Source: Cyclobacteriaceae bacterium
Lineage (GTDB): Bacteria; Bacteroidota; Bacteroidia; Cytophagales; Cyclobacteriaceae
Direction of reading: 5' to 3'
Length of the DNA: 64,000 nucleotides
Assembly: GCA_026129485.1 (NCBI GenBank)
Contig: JAHCHY010000013.1
Coordinates: forward strand, 62,001 to 126,000
Part shown: in pieces, positions 53,630 to 61,782 of the stretch
Layout of the letters: each line of letters begins with the position of its first letter
Numbering within the stretch: the stretch's first letter is position 1
Made by a program: the position numbers and the translations under genes
The notes under the pieces: model-generated
The model's database searches: none
Told to the model about the DNA's origin: nothing
The model's input: the letters and a program-made list of their open reading frames with translations, nothing else

Positions 53630-54988
53630 ATGAAAAGGTTGCTTGTATTCCTGCTGTTGGTTTCCGCATCAGGCTATAGCCAGAAGCTGGTAGACTCGCG
53701 TCAGCGCGAGATCGTATTTACTTCGGTGAATGTGGTGCCGATGGATACCGAAACAATTCTCACCGATCAGACCGTGATCATTAAAGACGGTAAGGTACAA
53801 GCCATCGGTAAAAATCTTAAATACAGCAAAAATGCTTTGGTGATTAATGCCAAAGACAAGTACCTGATACCCGGCCTTGCCGAAATGCATGCGCACGTGC
53901 CGCCTAACGATAACCTTGAATCGCACAAAGAAGTGCTCTTCCTTTTTGCGGCCAATGGCATTACCACTATCCGGGGAATGTTAGGCCATCCGAGCCACAT
54001 TACATTGCGGTCAAAGATCAATTCGGGCGAAGTATTGGGGCCGCGATTTTATACTACAGGCCCGTCATTTAACGGGTTGAGCGTAAAAACTGCCGAACGG
54101 GGCGCTGAGATGGTGCGCGAGCAGAAAGCAGCAGGTTATGATTTTCTGAAATTGCATCCCGGCCTGACAAAAGAAACGTTTGCCGCCATCAGCTCAACAG
54201 CAAATGAATTGAAGATTCCGTTTGCCGGTCATGTTTCGTTTGGGGTAGGCGTGTGGCGCGCTATTGATGCCGGTTATTCCTCTATCGATCACCTCGATGG
54301 CTTTATAGAAGGATTGGTAGAAGGTGTTCACAAGGGTAATGTAAGTGAGCAGGAGGCAGGATTATTTGGAATGTACCTGGTTGATAAAGTCGATAATCAA
54401 TTGATTGACTTGTTAATGTATGGATTGAAAGAAAAGAATATCTGGGTGGTGCCCACACAATCGCTGGCCGACCGTTGGTTTGCAGCCAACTTTACCGGTG
54501 ATGATTTCCTGAAAGACCCGGACAGCAAATACATGAGCAGGCAAACCGTAACGCAGTGGATCGATTCCAAAAAGAACCTGATGGCCGATGCCCGGTACAA
54601 TGCTCAAAAGATTGAAGACTTTATCAAGCTCAGGCGGAAGCTTATCCTGGAATGCCAGAAAAATGGGATCGGGTTATTGTTAGGTTGCGATGCTCCGCAG
54701 GTCTTTAACGTACCCGGTTTTTCCACGCACAACGAATTAAAATATCTGGTGGATGCCGGGCTTACACCATATCAGGCTTTACGCACCGGTACGGTAAATG
54801 TAGCCGCTTATCTCAACCTGCCGGATGCCGGGATCATTAAACCCGGTGCTGTGGCCGACCTGATATTGATTGACGGAAACCCATTGGCGGATGTAACCAA
54901 CACCAAAAAAGTTTCGGGGGTGGTGCTGCGCGGGCAATGGTTATCAAAAACTGAAATTGAAGCCGGACTAAAGAGATTAGAGAAGTAG
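53630..54988 (+). CDS. Exported amidohydrolase family protein
   Basis: The 452-residue protein has a signal peptide (MKRLLVFLLLVSASGYSQ) and the metal-dependent amidohydrolase fold: a first metal motif HAH in LAEMHAHVPPN (about 86-88), a Lys in YDFLKLHPGLT, His in FAGHVSFGVG and SSIDHLDG, and the Asp in GLLLGCDAPQ. The C-terminal YLNLPDAGIIKPGAVADLILIDGNPL is typical of imidazolonepropionase-like and dipeptidase-like members. The substrate cannot be assigned. The TauE gene follows after 22 bp. Confidence 0.88.
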   Translation: MKRLLVFLLLVSASGYSQKLVDSRQREIVFTSVNVVPMDTETILTDQTVIIKDGKVQAIGKNLKYSKNALVINAKDKYLIPGLAEMHAHVPPNDNLESHKEVLFLFAANGITTIRGMLGHPSHITLRSKINSGEVLGPRFYTTGPSFNGLSVKTAERGAEMVREQKAAGYDFLKLHPGLTKETFAAISSTANELKIPFAGHVSFGVGVWRAIDAGYSSIDHLDGFIEGLVEGVHKGNVSEQEAGLFGMYLVDKVDNQLIDLLMYGLKEKNIWVVPTQSLADRWFAANFTGDDFLKDPDSKYMSRQTVTQWIDSKKNLMADARYNAQKIEDFIKLRRKLILECQKNGIGLLLGCDAPQVFNVPGFSTHNELKYLVDAGLTPYQALRTGTVNVAAYLNLPDAGIIKPGAVADLILIDGNPLADVTNTKKVSGVVLRGQWLSKTEIEAGLKRLEK

Positions 54989-55010
54989 CGAGCCGCCAGC
55001 AACTATTTTA

Positions 55011-55760
55011 ATGTATATCTTCTCCTTCAACCTCAACTACACCGAAATCATAATCATTCTTAGTGTGGCTTTGCTCACCGGCATGTCTAAAACAGGCGTG
55101 CAGGGTGCAGGCATGTTATCGGTGCCTTTACTGGCTATGGTGTTTGGCGGGCAGCTTTCCAGCGGGGTAATCTTACCCATGCTGGTTATAGCCGATGTCT
55201 TCGGGGTGTGGTATTACCATCGCCATGCATCGTGGCGCCACCTGAAAATTCTTTTTCCCTGGGCAGCCTTAGGGGTGGTGGCCGGAACAGTGCTCGGTAA
55301 GTTTATTGATGATGCGGTCTTTAAGCTGATAATGGCCAGCACCATTATTGCAAGCGTGGTGATTATGCTCTGGCTTGAGCATACTAATCCCGACAAGGTT
55401 CCAAAACAAAAGTCTTTTGCCGTGGCTACCGGAATTGCCGGTGGGTTTACCTCTATGGTGGGTAACCTGGCCGGTTCGGTTATGAGTGTTTATTTGCTTG
55501 CGATACGCCTGCCCAAGAATGTTTATATCGGAACAACAGCCTGGTTTTTCCTGGTGGTGAACTGGTTTAAGGTGCCGTTTCACGTTTTTGCCTGGCATAC
55601 CATTACATGGAATACGGTGCTGCTGGACGTATTGGTGTTGCCCGTTATTTTATTGGGTGCTTGGCTGGGAATTTTTATTGTACGGCAACTGACGGACAAG
55701 ATGTACCGCTGGTTCATTATTGTAATGACGTTAATAGCTGCGGCAGGGATGTTGATTTAG
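55011..55760 (+). CDS. TauE/SafE family membrane transporter
   Basis: The 249-residue protein has about eight membrane helices and the duplicated TauE/SafE motifs: ALLTGMSKTGVQGAGMLSVPLLA in the first half and ATGIAGGFTSMVGNLAGSVMSVYLLA in the second. The family exports sulfite, sulfoacetate or other organosulfur anions. It follows the amidohydrolase closely, but a shared pathway is not evident. Confidence 0.9.
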   Translation: MYIFSFNLNYTEIIIILSVALLTGMSKTGVQGAGMLSVPLLAMVFGGQLSSGVILPMLVIADVFGVWYYHRHASWRHLKILFPWAALGVVAGTVLGKFIDDAVFKLIMASTIIASVVIMLWLEHTNPDKVPKQKSFAVATGIAGGFTSMVGNLAGSVMSVYLLAIRLPKNVYIGTTAWFFLVVNWFKVPFHVFAWHTITWNTVLLDVLVLPVILLGAWLGIFIVRQLTDKMYRWFIIVMTLIAAAGMLI

Positions 55761-55821
55761 CAGGATAAAATAGGCCCATGAATGAGATTATTTAATATCT
55801 TGGAAGATATAACGCAAGGAT

Positions 55822-56184
55822 ATGACTTCTATTGACATTCGCGAAAAATTCAATCTCTTTTCTGAAACATGGACGCCCAAAATAATAAGCGAGCTCAACG
55901 GCCAGTATGTTAAGCTGGCTAAAGTAAAAGACCAGTTTGTATGGCACAGTCATGAAAATGAAGACGAGCTGTTTATGGTTTTTAAAGGAACACTCTACAT
56001 GGATTTTCATGACCGCACCGAAATCATTCGCGAAGGCGAGATGATCGTGGTACCTAAGGGAGTGGAGCATAATCCCCGAACCAATGGCGAAGAAGTTTGG
56101 GTATTATTGTTTGAGCCTAAAGAAACAGCGCATACCGGGAATGTGGATCATGAACGCACGGTGCGCGATCTTAAATGGATATGA
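55822..56184 (+). CDS. Cupin-domain protein
   Basis: The 120-residue protein is a single cupin barrel with motif 1 FVWHSHENEDELFMVFKG (metal-binding His, His, Glu at about 38-45) and motif 2 EGEMIVVPKGVEHNPRTN (His). It binds a metal and could be an isomerase or dioxygenase-like enzyme; small cupins in Bacteroidota are often of unknown substrate. It overlaps the next gene by 10 bp, so they are translationally coupled. Confidence 0.88.
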   Translation: MTSIDIREKFNLFSETWTPKIISELNGQYVKLAKVKDQFVWHSHENEDELFMVFKGTLYMDFHDRTEIIREGEMIVVPKGVEHNPRTNGEEVWVLLFEPKETAHTGNVDHERTVRDLKWI

Positions 56185-57047
56185 TAAGCGCAGGCGGGTC
56201 ATTTACAGGAAAGCTGATGCTGCTGTTGCTGTTGTGCATAGCAGGAGCTAAGCTTTGCGCACAACCTCAAATTGGCATTACGGCCCGGTTGAGCGAAGAC
56301 AGCACACTTGCCCGGTGCGGATATGCGTTTATTGTGGAAACGGTTGGGAATACGGTTTCACCTGAAATTCCGGATGCGCAGTTTGAAGAAAAGCTAACGC
56401 TTATGAAAGACCTGCAAACACCGGTGTATGCCCTGAATGTATTTATACCGGCTGAGCTAAAGCTGGTTGGCCCCGATGTAAGTGAAACTGCGCTGCTGGC
56501 TTATACCCGGAAAGTGCTGGAACGTTGCCAGCTTGCCGGAATAAGATTAATAGTATGGGGAAGCGGTGGCGCCCGCAGAATCCCGGAAGGCTATCCGGTA
56601 AAGAAAGCAAAACGTGAGTTTATACAACTGGCGCGAAAAGTTGCGGCACAGGCTGCGCAATATGATGTTACGCTTGCGCTCGAAAACCTGAACACACAGG
56701 AAACCAATTTCATCAACACGGTTGCTGAAGCCTTGCAGGTTGTAAAGCAGGTAAACCATAGTAACTTCCGGTTATGTGCCGATATTTACCACATGCTTCG
56801 AGAAAACGAACCTGCCGCGGTGCTGTTGAAAACCAAAGGCTATCTTGTGCATTGCGATATTGCCGAAAAGGAAAACCGTACCCCACCCGGTGTTGCACAA
56901 GATGATTTTACGGATTATTTGCAGGCCTTAAAGCAAACCGGCTATTCCGGTAAAATAGTTTTGGAATGCCGTTGGAATAACCTGGTTGAACAGGCCGGCC
57001 CGGCACAGGTATATTTGCAGCAACAGATTAAACAGGTATGGAAATGA
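56175..57047 (+). CDS. Exported sugar phosphate isomerase/epimerase-like TIM barrel
   Basis: The 290-residue protein (an alternative ATG at 56181 is equally possible) has an N-terminal hydrophobic signal (KLMLLLLLCIAGAKLCA). The AP-endonuclease-2-type barrel has catalytic-like Glu in LALENLNTQET, Asp/His in RLCADIYHMLRE, HCDIAEKENR and the final Glu in IVLECRWN. These are the metal ligands of xylose-isomerase-like enzymes. An exported location is unusual for a sugar-phosphate enzyme and points to a periplasmic sugar or inosose-like substrate. It overlaps its neighbours on both sides. Confidence 0.82.
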   Translation: MDMISAGGSFTGKLMLLLLLCIAGAKLCAQPQIGITARLSEDSTLARCGYAFIVETVGNTVSPEIPDAQFEEKLTLMKDLQTPVYALNVFIPAELKLVGPDVSETALLAYTRKVLERCQLAGIRLIVWGSGGARRIPEGYPVKKAKREFIQLARKVAAQAAQYDVTLALENLNTQETNFINTVAEALQVVKQVNHSNFRLCADIYHMLRENEPAAVLLKTKGYLVHCDIAEKENRTPPGVAQDDFTDYLQALKQTGYSGKIVLECRWNNLVEQAGPAQVYLQQQIKQVWK

Positions 57048-57688
57048 TTCGCAGCGTACTTACACCGGTATTTATATTTCTTTCCCTTGCCCTGGCGGGG
57101 CAGGATCCCCTTCGCTTTGAGAAAGAAGTTAACGACCTGATTGTTGCCGATTCGGCAGTAAATCAAAAGCGATTGATTTTATTTACGGGAAGCTCAAGCG
57201 TAAGGTTGTGGCATAACCTGGAAGAGAGCTTTCCGCAGCATAATGTGTTGAATCGCGGCTTTGGCGGATCGGAAATGAGCGATTTGGTGTATTATGCCAG
57301 CCAGTTAATCCTGAAGCACAAGCCCGGGCTGATCTTTATTTATGAAGGTGATAATGACATCAATGCCGGCCGCAGCACGGAACAGATCCTGGCTAATGCC
57401 GATTTGTTGGTGAAGCGGATCAGGGCAAAAATGCCTAAAGCTAAAATTGTATTTATATCGCCCAAGCCGAGCGGATCGCGCTGGCACCTGAAAGCACAGT
57501 ATGAAGACTTTAATGCACAGCTGAAGCAATGGACAAAATCGCAAAAGCGTATTTACTTTGCCGATGTATGGTCGCCCATGCTGGATGCAAGCGGTAACCT
57601 GTTACCGGGTTTGTTCCTGGAAGACGACCTGCACATGAATGAAAAGGGTTATGCCATCTGGACTAAAGTGTTAAATCAATTTTTTTAA
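57038..57688 (+). CDS. Exported SGNH/GDSL hydrolase
   Basis: The 216-residue protein has a signal peptide (VLTPVFIFLSLALAG) and the SGNH blocks: block I LFTGSSSVRLW (Ser nucleophile), block II Gly in NRGFGGSEMSD, block III Asn in YEGDNDINAG and block V Asp/His in EDDLHMNEKGY. It is probably a periplasmic or secreted esterase acting on acylated glycans or lipids. Its start overlaps the previous gene by 10 bp. Confidence 0.92.
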   Translation: MEMIRSVLTPVFIFLSLALAGQDPLRFEKEVNDLIVADSAVNQKRLILFTGSSSVRLWHNLEESFPQHNVLNRGFGGSEMSDLVYYASQLILKHKPGLIFIYEGDNDINAGRSTEQILANADLLVKRIRAKMPKAKIVFISPKPSGSRWHLKAQYEDFNAQLKQWTKSQKRIYFADVWSPMLDASGNLLPGLFLEDDLHMNEKGYAIWTKVLNQFF

Positions 57689-57701
57689 CGGGTAAAAGCA
57701 C

Positions 57702-58433
57702 GTGCGTAAAGTTTTCATAGCCGTATTGTGTTGCATGGGCTTTGTGTTTTCGCCCCGGGCAAATGCGCAGGATAATATCGAGGTGCGTGTGCCGGGTGCA
57801 GTTACGCATCTTACGGCATCCAATAAGCTTATATTAAGAACCACACACGCACCCAGGCATAATATTTTCAAAAAAATACTTTGCTTTAATGAAGGTTGCA
57901 GGCGTGCGGCAGGCTGGAGACGCGGGCAAACAGCCCGCAGGTTCAACGACTATAAAAAAATGCCGCAGGTAAAAGGTCTCAAACGCGATACGATACACGC
58001 TGTGGTGCATACTACAGAACCGCCCGCGCCCAAACCCGATACAGCCGACATCCGGAAAAAGGTTACGCCACCCAAACCGGTTGAACGCAAATTTATCCTG
58101 AGCGATGTGCTGTTTGATGTGAACAGTCCCAACATCAAAAAAGAAGTTACCACACAGCTCGATACGCTGGTCAGGCTGCTCAAGGCCAATGAAAAAATTA
58201 CGGTATTGATTATCGGCCATACGGATAATACCGGGCGCGAGTCGTATAACCAGCGGTTGTCGACCAGCCGTGCCGAAGCTGTGGGCTTGTACCTGATGGA
58301 TAAAGGCATAGCCATAGGCCGCATCAATTTTGAGGGCCGGGGCAGCAGCGAACCGATTGCCGATAATACTTTCGAAGAGGGGCGCAGGAAAAACAGGCGC
58401 GTGGAGATTATTCTGAAAGAAGGAAGCGATTAG
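57702..58433 (+). CDS. OmpA-family peptidoglycan-binding protein
   Basis: The 243-residue protein, starting at GTG, has a signal peptide (MRKVFIAVLCCMGFVF). A basic, Cys-containing linker (about 45-85: NIFKKILCFNEGCRRAAGWR) and a proline-rich stretch (EPPAPKPD, TPPKPVE) follow. The C-terminal OmpA-like domain (about 125-243) has FILSDVLFDVNSP, IIGHTDNTGRESYNQRLSTS RA and RKNRRVEIILKE, binding peptidoglycan. There is no N-terminal barrel. It is the last gene of the cupin, isomerase, SGNH run. Confidence 0.9.
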   Translation: MRKVFIAVLCCMGFVFSPRANAQDNIEVRVPGAVTHLTASNKLILRTTHAPRHNIFKKILCFNEGCRRAAGWRRGQTARRFNDYKKMPQVKGLKRDTIHAVVHTTEPPAPKPDTADIRKKVTPPKPVERKFILSDVLFDVNSPNIKKEVTTQLDTLVRLLKANEKITVLIIGHTDNTGRESYNQRLSTSRAEAVGLYLMDKGIAIGRINFEGRGSSEPIADNTFEEGRRKNRRVEIILKEGSD

Positions 58434-58492
58434 CGCTGATTTTGTTAACAGAACTTACCGTTTCATTTAGAACATACTGGTTTGCTAATCAT

Positions 58493-58500
58493 TAAATTTG
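58493..58500 (+). promoter_or_regulatory. Candidate -7 element just before the CotH-like gene
   Basis: TAAATTTG fits TAnnTTTG and lies only 7 bp from the ATG at 58508, which would give an almost leaderless transcript. The -33 element is poor (TTTAG at 58466-58470), so this is tentative. Confidence 0.3.
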
Positions 58501-58507
58501 TGCGGTG

Positions 58508-59878
58508 ATGCGGATTACCCCGGTAACATATTTTCTTTGGATGACTGCGCTGATTTTTTCGTGCAGCGATCCGTTAATTGTTCCGCCAGGTGCAACCGAT
58601 GAGAATTTTATTCCTGTTGATTGGACAGACCGCACGCACAGTAATAAAGCTGAACCGGATTATGAAACAGTATTTGCGCAAAACCAGGTAAGCACGCTTG
58701 AAATCGAGCTGGGAAGCACGAACTGGAAAAGTATCCAGTCCGATATGAAGAGCCTTTTCGGGTACGACTTTGGTATCGGTAACCAGCCCGGTGGATTCCC
58801 TGTTACCGACCCGGTTTATGTACCGGTTTCAGTAAAGTTTAATGGTAAGGAATGGTATAAGGTTGGCTTTCGCCTGAAGGGTAATTCAACATTAGGCACA
58901 AGCTGGCGCAACGGCATTTATAAGCTTCCGTTTCGTTTAAACTTTGATCGGTTTGAAGACCAGTATCCGCAGATCAACAATCAGCGTTTCTTCGGCTTTA
59001 AGGAATTATCCATGTCGCCCGGGGCTATTGATCCTTCCCTTATTCGTGAAAAAGTGGGAGCCGATATTTTTCGCATGGCGGGTATTCCCAGCGCGCGTAC
59101 GACTTACTATAAAGTGTATATCAACTTTGGCGATGGCCTGCAATATTGCGGGGTGTATACTATGGTAGAAGTTGTGGATGATACCATGATTAAAGATCAG
59201 TTTGGCAATGATTCCGGGAACATCTACAAGCCGGAGAGCAACTTCACCGGTTTTGTAATGACAAAGTTCGAGAAGAAAAATAACAAGGCCGCAGCCGATT
59301 ACAGTGATGTGGTGAGGCTGATCAATATTCTGCACAGTGACCTCCGGCTGGATAACCCGGTACAATGGCGTGCCGAGCTGGAAGAAGTATTTGATGCCGA
59401 TCATTTTATGAAATGGCTGGCGGTTAATACAACCATGCAAAACTGGGATACGTATGGCCGTATGCCGCATAATTATTACCTGTACAACACTCCGGGCAAG
59501 GGCCTTACCTGGATTCCCTGGGATAATAATGAATCCTTGTCTAACCGGGGCAGCTCCCCGGTAACCATTGGCCTGGAAACCGTAGATAACAGTTGGCCGC
59601 TGATCCGTTACCTGATGGATGACCCCGTATATGCAGCTCGTTACCGCATACACATGCAAGCCTTTTTAGCCGATGTATTTACCGAATCAAAAATGAATGC
59701 CTTGTTTGAAAGCAATTATAACCTGATTGCACCTTATGTGCTTGGTCCGCAAGCAACCGAGCGCAACAAGTATTCGCACCTGCTCAACCTCGAAGCGTTT
59801 ATACAGGCGCAAACAACGCTGAAGCAACACGTGATCAACCGTATTCAGACAGTCAATAGTTATCTTCAGAAAGATTAA
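58508..59878 (+). CDS. CotH-family secreted protein kinase-like lipoprotein
   Basis: The 456-residue protein has a lipoprotein signal (TYFLWMTALIFSC) and the CotH core: VSVKFNGKEWYKVGFRLKGNST, SPGAIDPSLIREKVGADIFR, YCGVYTMVEVVDDTMIKDQF, GNIYKPESNFTGFV, FMKWLAVNTTMQNWDTYG and WIPWDNNESL. The CotH family includes spore-coat protein kinases and cellulosome-associated proteins; in Bacteroidota it is exported. I use ATG 58508 over the GTG at 58505. The substrate is unknown. Confidence 0.9.
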   Translation: MRITPVTYFLWMTALIFSCSDPLIVPPGATDENFIPVDWTDRTHSNKAEPDYETVFAQNQVSTLEIELGSTNWKSIQSDMKSLFGYDFGIGNQPGGFPVTDPVYVPVSVKFNGKEWYKVGFRLKGNSTLGTSWRNGIYKLPFRLNFDRFEDQYPQINNQRFFGFKELSMSPGAIDPSLIREKVGADIFRMAGIPSARTTYYKVYINFGDGLQYCGVYTMVEVVDDTMIKDQFGNDSGNIYKPESNFTGFVMTKFEKKNNKAAADYSDVVRLINILHSDLRLDNPVQWRAELEEVFDADHFMKWLAVNTTMQNWDTYGRMPHNYYLYNTPGKGLTWIPWDNNESLSNRGSSPVTIGLETVDNSWPLIRYLMDDPVYAARYRIHMQAFLADVFTESKMNALFESNYNLIAPYVLGPQATERNKYSHLLNLEAFIQAQTTLKQHVINRIQTVNSYLQKD

Positions 59879-59960
59879 CTGAAACCTGATAATAATCATT
59901 TCAGCACATTCCTTTTTCAATTAAATTGAAGCTGTATCACTATAACCGGTATTGATAATT

Positions 59961-60437
59961 ATGAAAACAAATGCAATCGGGTTGGATACCCAAAAAGCCG
60001 AAAATCTGGCCATGCGCCTGAACGAATTATTAGCCAATTACTCTGTGTTTTACCAGAATACACGGGGCTACCACTGGAATATTAAGGGTGAAAAATTTTT
60101 TGAGCTGCACCTGAAGTTTGAAGAGCTCTACAATGACCTGTTGTTAAAGATTGACGAGGTGGCTGAACGCATTTTAACGCTTGGTTATTCGCCTAACCAT
60201 CGCTATAGCGATTACCATGCGGTATCGCAAATCAAGGAAAGCCCGAAGGAATCTGACGGATTAAAGGCTGTGGCTGAAATCCTGGAATCGTTTAAAGTTA
60301 TTATTTCTGTTCAGCGTGAGTTGCTCGCGCTTTCCGCAGATGCCGGGGATGAAGGTACCAATGCCCTGATGAGCGATTACATCCGCGCACAGGAAAAGCT
60401 GGTTTGGATGTACTCCGCTTTTCTGAATAAGCAGTAA
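59961..60437 (+). CDS. dps: Dps-type ferritin-like DNA-protection protein
   Basis: The 158-residue protein binds and oxidises iron to protect DNA. I choose ATG 59961 (MKTNAIGLDTQKAENLAMRL) over a TTG at 59952. The ferroxidase segment YHWNIKGEKFFELHLKFEELYNDLLLKIDEVAERI contains the His, Asp and Glu ligands in the order typical of Dps (YHWN, FEELY, DEVAER). It is monocistronic by its spacers of about 80-95 bp on both sides. Confidence 0.94.
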   Translation: MKTNAIGLDTQKAENLAMRLNELLANYSVFYQNTRGYHWNIKGEKFFELHLKFEELYNDLLLKIDEVAERILTLGYSPNHRYSDYHAVSQIKESPKESDGLKAVAEILESFKVIISVQRELLALSADAGDEGTNALMSDYIRAQEKLVWMYSAFLNKQ

Positions 60438-60532
60438 CAAGCCTTTCCGCTTTTAAGCTAAAACTTTTTTAATGCTCAATTAGGGGTAACTCTGCCCGGG
60501 GTTGTCATACTGGTATAAAATCAAAATACCGT

Positions 60533-61207
60533 ATGAAAATCCGATTTATACTTGTTCTTACTGTCCTGGCCAGCCATGCAGCGTGGGCGCAGGAAATTCA
60601 AACATTGTTTGGTAAAGGCAGCAGCACCGGGGGATATGGCGCTATCTCCAATAAATTCACTACGATCAATGGCGACTTTGCCAACCTGAACGAGGTTTAT
60701 GGCGGGGTTTTTATTAACCGCAGGTGGATGGTTGGGCTGGGGTTTGCAGGCTCTACGAATGATATCCGCGTGCCGCAGCAATACAGCGTTAACCCATGGC
60801 AACCCATGACGTACCAGTACGGTCAGGGCGGCTTAATGCTGGAGCGTGTGCTGGGCTCCAGCCGGTCGATACACGTGGTGCTGAATATGTTTAGCGGGGT
60901 AGGTTTTACAGCGCAATACCACCGGCCCCAGTGGGGTGATTGGGATGACTGGCGTGATTTTGATGATTTCAGATCGCATGATGAAAACTGGTTTTACGTA
61001 CTGGAGCCGGGCGCTCAGTTAGAAATGAACTTGTTTCGCTGGCTGCGGCTTAGCCCGGGTATTTCCTACCGCAAAACCTATGGCAGCAATGGCATCGGGC
61101 TTTCCGATAATGACCTGAGCAACTGGTCGTACAACATTACCCTGAAGATTGGTGCATTCGGAAAAAGAAACCGTACACATTACAGCAGCGACACAATTTC
61201 GAACTAA
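60533..61207 (+). CDS. Exported beta-barrel-like hypothetical protein
   Basis: A 224-residue protein with a signal peptide (MKIRFILVLTVLASHAAWA). Glycine- and aromatic-rich beta strands (STGGYGAISNKFTTING, YGGVFINRRWMVGLGFAG, GQGGLMLERVLG, LNMFSGVGFTAQYH, LRLSPGISYRKTYG) end with YNITLKIGAFGKRNRTHY. It looks like a small outer-membrane barrel. A Trp/Asp-rich loop (WGDWDDWRDFDDF, about 144-156) is distinctive. Function is unknown. Confidence 0.7.
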   Translation: MKIRFILVLTVLASHAAWAQEIQTLFGKGSSTGGYGAISNKFTTINGDFANLNEVYGGVFINRRWMVGLGFAGSTNDIRVPQQYSVNPWQPMTYQYGQGGLMLERVLGSSRSIHVVLNMFSGVGFTAQYHRPQWGDWDDWRDFDDFRSHDENWFYVLEPGAQLEMNLFRWLRLSPGISYRKTYGSNGIGLSDNDLSNWSYNITLKIGAFGKRNRTHYSSDTISN

Positions 61208-61218
61208 TCTCGTAAAAT

Positions 61219-61242
61219 GTGGTTTATTTGAGAGTAAACCAC
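61219..61242 (+). promoter_or_regulatory. Hairpin directly upstream of msrB start
   Basis: GTGGTTTA (61219-61226) pairs with TAAACCAC (61235-61242) over an 8-nt loop, 4 nt before the ATG. It could be an operator or an mRNA hairpin covering the initiation region. Confidence 0.4.
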
Positions 61243-61246
61243 GTGT

Positions 61247-61687
61247 ATGAAATGGCTTGATGTGCTGCAATATGCAGGCAAAGGAAATTTAACGCCACCC
61301 CGCAGGGTTGAAAAAACCGATGCGGAGTGGCGTTCGCTTTTAACCGAAGAGGAATTTTACATTACCCGCAAGAAGGGCACCGAGCGCGCCTTTACTGGCG
61401 AATATTGTGAAGCCCACGAACCCGGGCTTTATGCCTGCCGGTGCTGCGGTACCGTGTTGTTCGACTCGCGTACCAAGTTTGAATCGGGCACCGGCTGGCC
61501 AAGCTTTACTGTTCCGGTTGAACAAAACGTAATTAAATACACCAAAGACACGAGCTATGGCATGACGCGCGTTGAAGTGGAATGCAACGTATGCGATGGT
61601 CATTTGGGGCACGTGTTTCCCGATGGTCCGCCACCGACCGGCCTAAGATTTTGCATTAACTCCGCTTCGGTGAGGCTGATGAAGTAG
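61247..61687 (+). CDS. msrB: Peptide-methionine (R)-S-oxide reductase
   Basis: It repairs R-methionine sulfoxide in proteins. The 146-residue protein shows zinc-binding Cys pairs (CRCC and CNVCDG), the substrate region FDSRTKFESGTGWPSF and the catalytic Cys in LRFCINSASVRL. There is no signal peptide, so it acts in the cytoplasm. Spacers are short on both sides, and a small hairpin lies right before the ATG. Confidence 0.97.
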   Translation: MKWLDVLQYAGKGNLTPPRRVEKTDAEWRSLLTEEEFYITRKKGTERAFTGEYCEAHEPGLYACRCCGTVLFDSRTKFESGTGWPSFTVPVEQNVIKYTKDTSYGMTRVEVECNVCDGHLGHVFPDGPPPTGLRFCINSASVRLMK

Positions 61688-61705
61688 AAAGTACTTGGAT
61701 GGGAT

Positions 61706-61751
61706 GCGGTGAAAAAATGAATTATTCACCGCAAATTTGCGGTGAATAATT
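61706..61751. promoter_or_regulatory. Operator-like region: three GCGGTGAA half-sites including a 32-bp perfect palindrome
   Basis: GCGGTGAA occurs at 61706-61713 (+), 61725-61732 (as TTCACCGC) and 61739-61746 (+). The last two are centred in a perfect palindrome, 61720-61751, with 16-bp arms (AATTATTCACCGCAAA and its complement). It lies 31 bp upstream of the Fic ATG and just upstream of a near-consensus CATATTTG (61754-61761). There is no T-run, so it is not a terminator. Confidence 0.7.
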
Positions 61752-61782
61752 TGCATATTTGCCGTTACAACAGGTTCAGGTA

